Source: a virus. From it: a DNA stretch of 64,000 nt. The first letter of the stretch is position 1. Each line of letters starts with the position of its first letter. The stretch spans positions 1 through 64,000 of the IMG/VR virus record IMGVR_UViG_3300026292_000003; one strand, written 5' to 3'. Below are positions 47,870-57,246 of this stretch, piece after piece. The notes below the pieces were generated by a model. That model was given only the letters and a program-made list of their open reading frames with translations, ran no database searches and was not told where the DNA came from. A program made the position numbers and the translations under genes.

Positions 47870-49908
47870 TGGCTAAATCAACAAACATAAATTTACCTGA
47901 CGGAAGTGTAATACAAGTACCAGCCTGGGCTACAGAAACCACATTGGTTGCAATGGCTCAACAAATGCAACGTACAAATGTACTTACTAGTACTATGTTA
48001 GACGGTGTTAAAGAAATGGCTGAGTTAGATGATGAAGTAATTAAAGCCATAAACAATACTATTACAGCTACAAAAACTAATGCAGAGACTAATAAAAAAC
48101 AACAAGATGGTCAAGGCAATATGGTAATAGGTGCAGTAGGTGCTATTAAAGATACTGCTAGTTTCTTTGGTGATGCAGAAAAGCCTATGTCAAGTATGGT
48201 AGGTGCAGTTAAAGAACTTACTAGCAAAATGTCTGGCCCAGGTGGTAAAAAAGGTTTAGCAAATTTAACTAAAAAGTTTCCTGCTATGGGAAAATTCTTT
48301 GAGAAGTTTGGCGGAAGTTTAAATGTTGTTACTGACGTTGCACTAGCTTGGGCAGGTTGGAATGCGGCCAAGTTTGAACAGTTTGCAGAAGTACAACAAA
48401 AGATGATAGACAGTGGTTCTATATTTTATGCTAGTGCGGCTGAATTTGATAAACTGTATGAACAAAGTTTTAAATCAGGTGTAACTTATAATGCCTTTGC
48501 AGACACAATATCCAATTACGGAGCAACAATGACAGCATTGGGTGGAAACGTTTCGAGAGGTAGTAAACGTTTCTTAGGAATGTACAAACAGTTAAGTGAA
48601 GTTACAGATAGTATGGGTGACTTAGGTATGCAGAACACAGAGTTAATGAACCAATATGCGGCTTACTTAGAAATGGCACGTTTAACTGGACAAGTTAATG
48701 AACGAACTATGGCAGAAAAAGGTAAACAACTAGGAGAGTCATTTGCTAATCTTGTTGTTGAATCTACAGCCCTAGCAAGTTTAACAAAATTAAATAGAAA
48801 CGAAGCACTAGCGGCACAACTTGCGGCAATGAGTGATGTAAGGTTAGCGGCAGGTGCGGCAGATTTAAGACAGTATGGATTTAACGATCAAGCAGAGACT
48901 ATTGAAAACTTTGCAAAACAACTTTCAGTAATAACAGCAGATGATTCATTAGGCGCTGGTGCACAGATTTTTGGAAATATAGCTGAAGCCCTTAATAATG
49001 CAACAGGTCAGTATGCAGATAATATACATAACTTTGATATAGTACCGTCAATGGATAAAGAAACATTACAAACACTACAGACAGTAGCACCGGGTTTAAT
49101 TGAAACTATAAACACTAAAGTTAGAGAAGGTTCGCTAACAGGTGACGGAGTACAAGGTTTCTTATTAAATGAAATAAACAAAATTGATACAGAAGGAAAA
49201 CTTTTCACTACACAAGCAGATGCGGCTGGACAAGCAATTATAGCTTTTAGAGCTACAGTACAAAAAGTAAAAATGAATTATTCAGCTGTTACTGGTAAAA
49301 GTCAAAAAGACTTACAGGACCTTAATAAAGATACAAAGAAGAAATTAGAAGCATCGGGTACTACAGTAGAAGCAATGAACGATGCGGCTAAAATGTTTTT
49401 AACTGCTCAAGAAGCTATCACATTAGATATTAATAGTTTAAGTACAGGTGTAGAGTCGGTATCTAGATGGTTTGAAGAAAATACTTCAATAATAAAGAAC
49501 CAAGCTACTGGATTTTTTAACGGAGAAGTAGAAACTAACTATAGCAACAGTAAACCAGAAGAAAAAACCAATAATAGTACTATTGATAAAAATGATCCAT
49601 ATTATGGTTATCACCTAGAAGGGCAAAAGATGGCCGGCAATGACTCTAATACGAATAATTCAGTAGTAGCACCAACAATAGCACCAAGTGTTTATAATCT
49701 TAATACCGATGAATTAAACCAATCTAAAAAATTGTTGACAGAGTATATAGATCATGTTAAAATATTGAATAAAAACGTAGAAGAATCTAAGAAAAAGGAT
49801 TTAGCCTTATATAAAGAGCAAATTAGTCTAATAGAAGCAGAGCTAGATGCTAGAGAAAAGAAAGAAGCGATGAAACTCAGAGAAAAGATGAAGCACTTCT
49901 CTCAATAG
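47869..49908 (+). CDS. tape-measure-like tail protein (679 aa)
   Basis: A 679-residue protein of the same style as its upstream neighbour: helical, Ala/Gln-rich, with a weak hydrophobic segment near 155-170 and a Lys/Glu-rich C-terminal coiled coil. It shares one base with that gene. The shared N-terminal WAT(E)ETTL motif implies duplication. One may be the tape measure (gp29-like) and one a hub partner. A late-type octamer (49912-49920) follows for gp20. Confidence 0.55.
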   Translation: MAKSTNINLPDGSVIQVPAWATETTLVAMAQQMQRTNVLTSTMLDGVKEMAELDDEVIKAINNTITATKTNAETNKKQQDGQGNMVIGAVGAIKDTASFFGDAEKPMSSMVGAVKELTSKMSGPGGKKGLANLTKKFPAMGKFFEKFGGSLNVVTDVALAWAGWNAAKFEQFAEVQQKMIDSGSIFYASAAEFDKLYEQSFKSGVTYNAFADTISNYGATMTALGGNVSRGSKRFLGMYKQLSEVTDSMGDLGMQNTELMNQYAAYLEMARLTGQVNERTMAEKGKQLGESFANLVVESTALASLTKLNRNEALAAQLAAMSDVRLAAGAADLRQYGFNDQAETIENFAKQLSVITADDSLGAGAQIFGNIAEALNNATGQYADNIHNFDIVPSMDKETLQTLQTVAPGLIETINTKVREGSLTGDGVQGFLLNEINKIDTEGKLFTTQADAAGQAIIAFRATVQKVKMNYSAVTGKSQKDLQDLNKDTKKKLEASGTTVEAMNDAAKMFLTAQEAITLDINSLSTGVESVSRWFEENTSIIKNQATGFFNGEVETNYSNSKPEEKTNNSTIDKNDPYYGYHLEGQKMAGNDSNTNNSVVAPTIAPSVYNLNTDELNQSKKLLTEYIDHVKILNKNVEESKKKDLALYKEQISLIEAELDAREKKEAMKLREKMKHFSQ

Positions 49909-49911
49909 GCA

Positions 49912-49920
49912 TAAATACTG
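49912..49920 (+). promoter_or_regulatory. late-type promoter octamer (gp20 operon)
   Basis: CATAAATAC 15 nt before the gp20 ATG. It heads the head-gene block. Confidence 0.5.
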
Positions 49921-49935
49921 CAAAGGAAATAAATT

Positions 49936-51606
49936 ATGAGCTGGAAAAAGCATTTTACAAGATATAATGTAGGTGGTGCAAACACTACAAGTACAAAAAC
50001 AAATCGTTGGCAGAGTTGGCTACCTGAAGTATACAGTGGTCAGCCAAATCGTATTGAACGTTACACACAGTATGATCAAATGGATCAGGATAGTGAGATT
50101 AATGCGGCATTAGATACTATAGCTGAATTTAGTACACAAACAGATGCTGAAACAAAACTTCCATTTAAAATTGACTATAAAACAGAACCAACAGATTCTG
50201 AAGTAAATGCTATTGAGACTACATTAAAACAATGGATTAGAATAAACGACTTTGAACGTAGAATGTTTACTATGTTTAGATCGTGTATAAAATATGGTGA
50301 TCAATTTTTTATTAGAGATCCAGAAACTTACAAACTTATTTGGGTACAACCAGGTGATGTTGCAAAGTCTATCGTTAACGAAAGTGAAGGTAGAAAAATT
50401 GATCAATATATTGTAAAAAACATTGCTCTTAATCTACAAGACCTTGTAGCTACAGATACTAAGAAGCACACAGACTCTACTACTATTAATCCTACAACAG
50501 GTTATTCAGTAGGTAAAGGTAACGCAGGAATTGTTACTGCAAATAATTCATCAAGTATGAGTTCAGAGTTTGCAGTAGATTCAAAACATATGGTTCACGT
50601 AAGTTTAAGTGATGGTATGAATAATAACTGGCCATTTGGTAACAGTATATTAGAAGCAGTATTTAAAGTATACAAACAAAAAGAATTATTAGAAGATAGT
50701 ATTATTATCTATCGTGTACAAAGAGCACCTGAAAGACGTGTGTTCTATATTGACGTAGGTAATATGCCAGCACACAAAGCAATGGGCTTTGTTGAAAGAG
50801 TTAAAAACGAAGTACACCAAACACGTATTCCAAATATGAGTGGTGGTGGTACTAAGGTTGTTGATGCGGCTTATAATCCTTTATCAATTATGGAAGATTA
50901 TTTCTTTGCACAGACAGCAGAAGGAAGAGGATCTAAAGTTGAAGTTTTACCAGGTGGTGAAAACTTAGGTGAAATAGATGACTTAAAATATTTTAACAAT
51001 AAACTAATGCGTGGTCTACGTGTTCCAACTTCTTATCTACCAACAGGTAGTGAAGATGGAATCGCGGCATTTAATGACGGACGAGTTGGTACTGCAATGA
51101 TTCAAGAATTTAGATTTGCAAAATATTGTGAAAGATTACAAGCAACTTTACAAAACTCTTTAGATAGAGAATTTAAATTATTCTGTAAACACAGAGGACT
51201 AGACGTTAGTGCTAGTTTATTTGATTTAAACTTTGTTGAACCACAAAGTTTCTCACAATACAGAACTATTGAAATTGATGCACAAAGAGCTCAACTATTT
51301 GGACAACTTGAAGGTGTTCCATATCTATCAAGAAGATTCTTATTAGATAGATATCTAGGATTAACTGAAGAAGAAAGAGTAGCAAACGAGAGATTGTGGA
51401 AAGAAGAAAACCAAGCTGGTAATCAACCAGCAAGTAGTGCAACAGGTGATCTAGGAGGATTAGGTATCAGAAACAGTGACGTTGAAAGTTTTGAACCAAC
51501 TGATGTAGATGCAGAAAATGCAGATCCAGCAGATGATGCTGGTGGAGCAGATGTTGATACACCTGATTTAAATGATGATGGAATAGGAACTGGCGATGAG
51601 ATTTAA
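49936..51606 (+). CDS. 20: portal vertex protein gp20
   Basis: A 556-residue portal protein. The YDQMDQDSEINAALDTIAEF region, IYRVQRAPERRVFYIDVGNMP and LPTGSEDGIAAFNDGR are hallmarks of T4-like portals. It forms the dodecameric DNA channel, and its gene opens the head module gp20-gp21-gp22-gp23. AAGGAAA precedes the ATG. The Asp/Glu-rich C-terminal tail (after about 480) is typical. Length resembles T4 gp20 (524). Confidence 0.95.
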   Translation: MSWKKHFTRYNVGGANTTSTKTNRWQSWLPEVYSGQPNRIERYTQYDQMDQDSEINAALDTIAEFSTQTDAETKLPFKIDYKTEPTDSEVNAIETTLKQWIRINDFERRMFTMFRSCIKYGDQFFIRDPETYKLIWVQPGDVAKSIVNESEGRKIDQYIVKNIALNLQDLVATDTKKHTDSTTINPTTGYSVGKGNAGIVTANNSSSMSSEFAVDSKHMVHVSLSDGMNNNWPFGNSILEAVFKVYKQKELLEDSIIIYRVQRAPERRVFYIDVGNMPAHKAMGFVERVKNEVHQTRIPNMSGGGTKVVDAAYNPLSIMEDYFFAQTAEGRGSKVEVLPGGENLGEIDDLKYFNNKLMRGLRVPTSYLPTGSEDGIAAFNDGRVGTAMIQEFRFAKYCERLQATLQNSLDREFKLFCKHRGLDVSASLFDLNFVEPQSFSQYRTIEIDAQRAQLFGQLEGVPYLSRRFLLDRYLGLTEEERVANERLWKEENQAGNQPASSATGDLGGLGIRNSDVESFEPTDVDAENADPADDAGGADVDTPDLNDDGIGTGDEI

Positions 51607-51790
51607 TGAATTAGCTCAAAATGATAAAGATGATAAGTCTAATCAATGGGAATTAGACGATACACGTAGACCTAAATTAACACTTAGACATCTTAATAAA
51701 ATGAGAAATAGAAGAGAATTAGCACGTGCTGAGCATAAAGATAAATTAGAAGATGTGCAATTACAATACGGTGCGGCACCTAAAGAATAG
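51596..51790 (+). CDS. small head protein, prohead-core-like (64 aa)
   Basis: A 64-residue, highly charged protein ending in the pattern LTLRHLNKMRNRRELARAEH, frequent after gp20 in marine T4-like phages. It overlaps gp20 by 11 nt. By position it corresponds to T4 gp67/gp68 prohead-core proteins, but similarity is only of place and character. An intrinsic terminator follows. Confidence 0.6.
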   Translation: MRFNELAQNDKDDKSNQWELDDTRRPKLTLRHLNKMRNRRELARAEHKDKLEDVQLQYGAAPKE

Positions 51791-51845
51791 CCATTAAATA
51801 TCCATTTAACGGCGAAATATTAAAATTTTAATGAATTTAATTAAT

Positions 51846-51872
51846 CGCGGCGTCAAAACCGCGGTTTTTTTT
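51846..51872 (+). terminator. intrinsic terminator
   Basis: CGCGG (51846-51850) pairs with CCGCG (51859-51863) and is followed by eight T. It ends the gp20 transcript. A CAAGATGTCTTA element (51894-51905) lies just after. Confidence 0.72.
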
Positions 51873-51943
51873 GTATTATATATTGGTTTAAGTCAAGATG
51901 TCTTAAATATGTATGTAATAACCTCGATAAAGGAGAAAATGCT

Positions 51944-52864
51944 ATGAGTACTCGCGAACGTTATATTAAAGTAATCGAATCACTAGTAAATGGTGAAGAG
52001 GCTAAAGCCGCTGACCAATTACATGAAGCATTCGTAGAAAAAGCTCGTGAAATCTGGAATGACCTAGTCGAACAAGACGAGATCATTGAAGACGAGGTTG
52101 CTGAAGAAGAATCAGTTGATGAAACTGTTGGCGGTGATAAAGCTGACGATTTTATTGATGACATCGAAGAAGACGATGATGAAATAGAAGCAGAAGAAAT
52201 GTACGGCGAAGACGAGAAGGGCGATGACGCACCTGATATGTCAGAACCAGAAGCTGAAATGGAATTATCAGACGAAGAGCCAAAAGATGGCGACGATGTA
52301 GACTTCGACGGTGACGGTGAAACAGACGATCACGAAGAAGATCATGAAGAGATTAAAGATAAGTTAGTAAACGTTGAAGACGCACTAGCGGATCTTAAAA
52401 CAGAATTTGCCAAAATTATGGGAGATTCAGAAGAAGAAGCGCCAGCTGAAGAAATGCCAGCTATGGAGCCAGAAATGGAACCAGAGATGGAAGCTGTAGC
52501 AGAAACACCTGTAGAAGAAGCTAAAGCAGAAGATGCTGAAGCAGAAGAAACAGTTGAAGAAGCTAAAGACGACGCTGAAGCAGAAGAAAACCTAGAAGAA
52601 GCGGCTGAACTTAAAAAAGTAGGCAAAGACGGAATGCACCCAAAAGATATGCCAGCAGGTGACGATGGTAAAGCATCGCCAGTAGCAGGTAAAAATGATA
52701 TGGGCGGCAAAGCAGTTGATATGTCAAAAAAAGGTTCAGAAGGTGACAAAAAAGGTTTAGTTGATGCTCCAAAAGATATGGGTGTAACACATCCAGGTGA
52801 TGGTGCTAAATTAAAACCAGAAACAAAAGGTCACGGCGCTGAGAAAAAAGGCAAGGCTGAATAA
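51944..52864 (+). CDS. acidic prohead core/scaffold protein (306 aa)
   Basis: A 306-residue, extremely acidic protein (Glu, Asp and Ala repeats, about 40-220) ending in a Lys/Gly-rich tail. Two nt separate it from gp21. Acidic, low-complexity core proteins feature in T4-like proheads (gp68-like in cyanophages). No fold is recognised. AAAGGAG precedes the ATG. Confidence 0.6.
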   Translation: MSTRERYIKVIESLVNGEEAKAADQLHEAFVEKAREIWNDLVEQDEIIEDEVAEEESVDETVGGDKADDFIDDIEEDDDEIEAEEMYGEDEKGDDAPDMSEPEAEMELSDEEPKDGDDVDFDGDGETDDHEEDHEEIKDKLVNVEDALADLKTEFAKIMGDSEEEAPAEEMPAMEPEMEPEMEAVAETPVEEAKAEDAEAEETVEEAKDDAEAEENLEEAAELKKVGKDGMHPKDMPAGDDGKASPVAGKNDMGGKAVDMSKKGSEGDKKGLVDAPKDMGVTHPGDGAKLKPETKGHGAEKKGKAE

Positions 52865-52866
52865 TT

Positions 52867-53505
52867 ATGCTTAACTCAAGTACATTAAAAGAAAATCTTT
52901 CGTATGATCAGGCTCAAATCATTACTGAAACTTCTCAGGATGGTAAGAACCTGTTCATGCAAGGTATTTTTGTACAAGGTGATAAACGTAATCAAAATCA
53001 AAGAGTTTATCCAGTAAACGAAATAAGTAAAGCTGTTAAAGCGATACAAGAAAAAATCGAATCTGGATTCTCAGTATTAGGTGAAGCAGATCACCCAGAC
53101 GATCTGCAAGTAAATTTAGACCGTGTTAGTCACATGATTGAAAAAATGTGGATGGACGGTCAAGACGGTTATGGTCGTTTAAAACTGTTGCCTACTCCAA
53201 TGGGAAATATTTGTAAAACCCTTTTAGAGAATGGAGTAAAACTTGGTGTTTCATCAAGAGGTAGTGGTAATGTAACAGAAAGCGGCAATGTTAGCGATTT
53301 TGAAATACAAACAGTTGATATTGTTGCAAATCCAAGTGCACCAGATGCTTATCCAGACCCATTATACGAACAAATAATGAATGGTAAGCGAGGTAACGTA
53401 TTAATGGATGTTGCATCCGCAGTAAACAACGACAAAATAGCTGAACAGTACTTCCAGAAGGAAGTACAAAAGTTCATTGAAAAACTAGATATTAGGAGAA
53501 AGTAA
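52867..53505 (+). CDS. 21: prohead core protease gp21
   Basis: A 212-residue serine protease of the herpesvirus-assemblin-like fold. The LGEADHPD block supplies the catalytic His, GVKLGVSSRGSG the Ser, and the QTVDIVANPSAPDA strand is conserved. It matures the prohead by cleaving gp22, gp23 and core proteins. It follows the acidic core gene by two nt and shares a base with gp22. T4 gp21 is 212 residues. Confidence 0.95.
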   Translation: MLNSSTLKENLSYDQAQIITETSQDGKNLFMQGIFVQGDKRNQNQRVYPVNEISKAVKAIQEKIESGFSVLGEADHPDDLQVNLDRVSHMIEKMWMDGQDGYGRLKLLPTPMGNICKTLLENGVKLGVSSRGSGNVTESGNVSDFEIQTVDIVANPSAPDAYPDPLYEQIMNGKRGNVLMDVASAVNNDKIAEQYFQKEVQKFIEKLDIRRK

Positions 53506-54608
53506 TGGCTAAAAATGCAATAGAACAACTCCTAGGTTCAGAAGTTATATCAGAGGAAGTGAGAAATACACTTTCAGAGGCGTGGGAATCAAAGCTGAAA
53601 GAAGCTCGTGAAGAGTTAACTGCAGAGCTTCGTGAAGAATTCGCTAACAGATATGAAACTGATAAAACGCAAATGGTGGAAGCACTAGATGCTATGGTAT
53701 CAGATACAATCAAATCAGAGTTAGAAGAATTCAAAGCGGACAAACAAGCGGCAGTTAAAGCTCAAGTTGAGTACAAAGCTAAGATTGCAGAACACGCAGA
53801 TCTTTTAGATAAGTTCGTTATGGAAACTTTGAAAAAAGAAATCGCTGAGTTACGTAATGATAGAAAAGTTCAAGAAGGAAACTTTGAGAAACTTGAAGAT
53901 TTCGTTATGGAACAACTTACTTCGGAACTTAATGAATTCCATAAAGACAAGAAAGACCTAATTGAACAGAAGGTAAAACTTGTTAAAGAAGGTAAAGAAA
54001 TAATTGCAAAAGCTAAAACTGAATTCGTAGATAAGGCTTCTTCTAAACTAGCAGGTATTGTTGAGAATACACTAACAACAGAACTTGGTACATTAAAAGA
54101 AGATATTAAAACTGCAAAAGAAAATATGTTTGGAAGAAAACTATTTGAAACATTTGCGGCTGAATTTATGGGTTCTCATTTAGCAGAAGGAACACATATT
54201 TCAAAACTTTCAAAAGAACTTTCTGAAGCTAAAGCGGCAGTTGAAGCTTCTAAAGAAGAAATTGCTGATAGAGAGACAAAGGTTAAAGAAGCAAACACAA
54301 AAATTGCTAGAATTAACGAGAGTCGTGAACGTGAGGCGGTGCTAACTGACCTTATGGGACCTCTATCAAAAGATAAACGTGAACTAATGACTAACTTACT
54401 TGAATCAACAGAAACAGGCAAGTTAAAAGCACAATTCAACAAATACCTACCAACGGTATTAAACGAAGGTGCGCCTAAGTCAAAAACTTCACAAACAATA
54501 ACGGAATCTCAGAAGACTGAGATTACAGGTAACAAGGCTCACACACAGTCAACTGAAAGTGAAGCCGAAATTATTAACCTTAAAAAGTTAGCAGGAATAT
54601 CAAATTAA
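53505..54608 (+). CDS. 22: prohead scaffold protein gp22
   Basis: A 367-residue, almost wholly helical, Glu/Lys-rich protein, the major scaffold core. Coiled coils span about 25-285. NLLESTETGKLKAQFNKYLPTVLNE near the C-terminus resembles the gp22 family. It should be degraded by gp21 after capsid assembly. It lies between gp21 and gp23, as in T4 (269 residues there). Confidence 0.93.
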   Translation: MAKNAIEQLLGSEVISEEVRNTLSEAWESKLKEAREELTAELREEFANRYETDKTQMVEALDAMVSDTIKSELEEFKADKQAAVKAQVEYKAKIAEHADLLDKFVMETLKKEIAELRNDRKVQEGNFEKLEDFVMEQLTSELNEFHKDKKDLIEQKVKLVKEGKEIIAKAKTEFVDKASSKLAGIVENTLTTELGTLKEDIKTAKENMFGRKLFETFAAEFMGSHLAEGTHISKLSKELSEAKAAVEASKEEIADRETKVKEANTKIARINESREREAVLTDLMGPLSKDKRELMTNLLESTETGKLKAQFNKYLPTVLNEGAPKSKTSQTITESQKTEITGNKAHTQSTESEAEIINLKKLAGISN

Positions 54609-54623
54609 TAAGGAGAATTCCAA

Positions 54624-55787
54624 ATGACACAGAATCTATTTGAAAATTGGGATGCTACAAAAGGCGCCCTAACAGATGGCTTAGAAGGTAACAAGAAGGT
54701 TGTAATGGAATCAGTTCTTGAAAATACTAAGAGCTACCTTTCAGAATCAGCTAATTCTGGTACAACAATGGCAGGTAACGTTGCTTCACTTAACAAAGTG
54801 ATTCTACCAGTTATCCGTCGTGTGATGCCAACAGTTATCGCAAACGAACTAGTAGGTGTACAACCTATGACAGGTCCAGTAGGACAAATCCACACATTAA
54901 GAGTAAGATATGGTCAAACAGCGGCAGGTGTTGCGGCTGGTGACGAAGCACTATCACCATTTGCTATTGCAAAAGGTTACTCTGGTGACGCATCAACAGG
55001 TGGTCCAACTTCAACTTCTTCTTTAGAAGCAGAAGCTGGTAGAAAACTATCAATTCAAGTTTTAAAACAAACTGTTGAAGCAAAAACACGTAAACTATCT
55101 GCACGTTGGACATTTGAAGCGGCACAAGATGCTAATTCAATGCACGGTTTAGATGTAGAAGCTGAAATTATGCAGGCTTTAGCTCAAGAAATTACAGCTG
55201 AAATCGACCAAGAAGTTTTAACTTCTCTACGTACTCTAGCAGGTGCGGCTACTGATACATACGATCAAGCAAACGTATCAGGTCAAGCTACATTCGTTGG
55301 AGACCAACACGCGGCACTAGCAGTTCTAATTAACAGAGCGGCTAACCTAATCGCTACAAGAACAAGACGTGGCGCAGGTAACTACGTTGTTGTTTCACCA
55401 ACAATGTTAACAGTACTACAATCAGCGACAACTTCAGCGTTCGCAAGAACAACTGAAGGTCCTTTCGAAGCTCCAACAAACACTAAATTCGTTGGTACTC
55501 TAAACGGTACAATGAGAGTGTTCGTTGACCAGTACGCGGCAGACGATGCTCCAGTACTAGTTGGCTACAAAGGCGACGGTGAGATTGATGCGGCGGCATT
55601 CTATTGTCCATACATCCCACTAATGTCATCAGGTACAGTACTTGATCCAGCAACATTCGAACCAACAGTATCTTTCATGACAAGATACGGTTATGTAGAG
55701 CTAAACAACCAAGCTTCATCTCTTGGTAATGCGGCTGACTACCTAGCTAAAATTGGTGTTACAGCTGGTAACCTATCATTCTCATAA
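54624..55787 (+). CDS. 23: major capsid protein gp23
   Basis: A 387-residue capsid protein. The gp23 signatures are LNKVILPVIRRVMPTVIANELVGVQPMTGPVGQIH and the C-terminal GYVELNNQASSLGNAADYLAKIGV. It is shorter than T4 gp23 (521), as in small marine relatives. AAGGAG precedes the ATG. A strong intrinsic terminator follows. Codon use is slightly GC-richer than neighbours, as expected for a highly expressed gene. No gp24 gene follows. Confidence 0.96.
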   Translation: MTQNLFENWDATKGALTDGLEGNKKVVMESVLENTKSYLSESANSGTTMAGNVASLNKVILPVIRRVMPTVIANELVGVQPMTGPVGQIHTLRVRYGQTAAGVAAGDEALSPFAIAKGYSGDASTGGPTSTSSLEAEAGRKLSIQVLKQTVEAKTRKLSARWTFEAAQDANSMHGLDVEAEIMQALAQEITAEIDQEVLTSLRTLAGAATDTYDQANVSGQATFVGDQHAALAVLINRAANLIATRTRRGAGNYVVVSPTMLTVLQSATTSAFARTTEGPFEAPTNTKFVGTLNGTMRVFVDQYAADDAPVLVGYKGDGEIDAAAFYCPYIPLMSSGTVLDPATFEPTVSFMTRYGYVELNNQASSLGNAADYLAKIGVTAGNLSFS

Positions 55788-55810
55788 TCCGAGAATATAG
55801 AAGATATATT

Positions 55811-55840
55811 AAAAGGGCGGCTTTATGTCGCCCTTTTTTT
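55811..55840 (+). terminator. intrinsic terminator of the head operon
   Basis: AAAAGGGCG (55811-55819) pairs with CGCCCTTTT (55829-55837) and is followed by a T-run. A textbook terminator, 24 nt after the gp23 stop. Confidence 0.9.
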
Positions 55841-55879
55841 ATGACCTAATTACAGGTTGTAAAAAAATTTAAAAAAATA

Positions 55880-55909
55880 TTGACAAGATACGTTACCGTG
55901 TAGTATATT
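55880..55909 (+). promoter_or_regulatory. sigma70-type promoter of transporter-like gene
   Basis: TTGACA (55880-55885), 18-bp spacer, TATATT (55904-55909). A CGTGTAGTA motif before the -10 is shared with the tRNA promoter at 56910-56938. Confidence 0.72.
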
Positions 55910-55939
55910 AAAACAATATATGACAAAGGGAGGGCACTA

Positions 55940-56902
55940 ATGGGTGACTTAACTATTTGGATGGGACTAGGATTCTTATTAGCGGCCTATTCAGTTATCG
56001 CAAACGATTCAGTACAAACTCTTGGTACGTGGATTGCATCAAACCACGAAAGATTTCATTGGAAAACATTATGGTTTTCTGCTTCGGCAGTTTTACTTTG
56101 GGCCTTATGGTATGGCTGGACAGTGAATGGAGGAGATATATCATACGGGCGACTTAATAGAATTCCGTGGCAGGAAGTAAAGTGGTATCATGCAATGGCA
56201 CCTGCATTACTTTTATTGCTAACAAGAGTTGGTGTACCAGTTAGTACATCATTTTTAGTATTATCAGCATTTGCTAGTACATTTGTATTAGAAAAAATGT
56301 TAATGAAATCTATTATGGGTTATGCAGTCGCGGCTGTGGCGGCGTATGTTATTTGGATTATTATTACAAAAATTGTTGATGAAATAAACGATCCTGTAAA
56401 AGAAAAACATAAACCATATTGGCGAGTAGCACAATGGGTAACTACTGGTTTCTTATGGTGGACTTGGCTATCACATGACATGGCAAACATTGCCGTATTC
56501 CTACCAAGACAAGTAAACTTTGAATTAATGGTAATGATTAGTTTGGTGTTTGTTATCGGATTAGGATTTATGTTCCGTGAAAGCGGAGGTAAGATACAAA
56601 AGATAGTATTAGAAAAACACAATACAAAGTATGTTCGATCAGCAACACTTATTGATTTATTTTATTGGCTGATACTTTGGTTCTTTAAAGAACTAAACGA
56701 TATTCCAATGTCAACAACTTGGGTGTTTGTTGGATTACTATGTGGACGTGAACTTGCAATGGCTACAATGCTAGGCAAGGGAAAACTAAAAGTAGTATTT
56801 CCATTAATTGGAAAAGATTTTATTAAAATGATAACAGGGTTGTTAGCATCTATTGGAATTGTACTAACAATACATTATATTTTAATTCCAAACGGATTCT
56901 AA
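55940..56902 (+). CDS. PiT/PHO4-like membrane transporter
   Basis: A 320-residue protein with eight or more hydrophobic segments. Two motifs resemble inorganic-phosphate transporters of the PiT family: IANDSVQTLGT at about 21-31 (family pattern G/A-NDxxNxxGT) and TRVGVPVSTSF at about 93-103 (family GLPVS(S/T)(S/T)H). The second family motif near the C-terminus is not clear, so it may be a half-size or altered version. Phosphate-uptake genes are frequent auxiliary genes of marine phages. It has its own host-type promoter. AGGGAGG precedes the ATG. Confidence 0.5.
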   Translation: MGDLTIWMGLGFLLAAYSVIANDSVQTLGTWIASNHERFHWKTLWFSASAVLLWALWYGWTVNGGDISYGRLNRIPWQEVKWYHAMAPALLLLLTRVGVPVSTSFLVLSAFASTFVLEKMLMKSIMGYAVAAVAAYVIWIIITKIVDEINDPVKEKHKPYWRVAQWVTTGFLWWTWLSHDMANIAVFLPRQVNFELMVMISLVFVIGLGFMFRESGGKIQKIVLEKHNTKYVRSATLIDLFYWLILWFFKELNDIPMSTTWVFVGLLCGRELAMATMLGKGKLKVVFPLIGKDFIKMITGLLASIGIVLTIHYILIPNGF

Positions 56903-56909
56903 AAAAACT

Positions 56910-56938
56910 TGACAAGCTGATTAACGTGTAGTACTATC
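56910..56938 (+). promoter_or_regulatory. sigma70-type promoter of tRNA-Trp
   Basis: TTGACA (56910-56915), 17-bp spacer, TACTAT (56933-56938). Transcription should begin a few nt before the tRNA at 56951. Confidence 0.78.
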
Positions 56939-56950
56939 AAAGTATAGTTA

Positions 56951-57025
56951 ATCAGCTTGGTGCTAATGGTAACATAGCGGTCTCCAAAACCGAAGACGAG
57001 GGTTCGATTCCTTCAGCTGGTGCCA
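56951..57025 (+). tRNA. tRNA-Trp (CCA anticodon)
   Basis: A 75-nt tRNA. Acceptor ATCAGCT pairs with AGCTGGT (one T-G wobble). The anticodon arm has loop CTCCAAA with anticodon CCA. The T arm GAGGG/CCTTC holds loop TTCGATT, and the CCA tail is encoded. The outer base pair of the anticodon stem is a mismatch (G-A). The only tRNA found in this window; it reads UGG codons. Confidence 0.93.
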
Positions 57026-57039
57026 ATTTAGGAAGTTAT

Positions 57040-57234
57040 ATGGATCCTGATAATCCTGATTATAAAGAATGTTGCAGACTGTTTTATATGCTTAAAGGAC
57101 ATCTGAATACATCTCCAGACACAATTCGTAGTTCATATAATGGTTACTTCAAACGTCTATGGTATAATAATGAAGCATACTTAAAAGAAGAAGGCTTCGA
57201 AGAAGCATATAAAAAACATTTAGAAAATATATAA
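57040..57234 (+). CDS. hypothetical protein (64 aa)
   Basis: A 64-residue, Tyr- and Lys-rich helical protein with no recognised motif. It starts 14 nt after the tRNA with weak GGAAG upstream, so it may be made from the same transcript after tRNA processing. Function unknown. Confidence 0.55.
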   Translation: MDPDNPDYKECCRLFYMLKGHLNTSPDTIRSSYNGYFKRLWYNNEAYLKEEGFEEAYKKHLENI

Positions 57235-57246
57235 TAAATATATAAA

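Noticed and set aside
52342-52749. 135-codon minus-strand frame opposite the acidic core gene
   Set aside because: Ser/Ala-rich shadow of a Glu/Asp repeat on the other strand; no ribosome-binding site.
57232-57240. TAATAAATA octamer before the methyltransferase gene
   Set aside because: It ends only seven nt before the ATG and would leave no leader; probably chance in AT-rich DNA.
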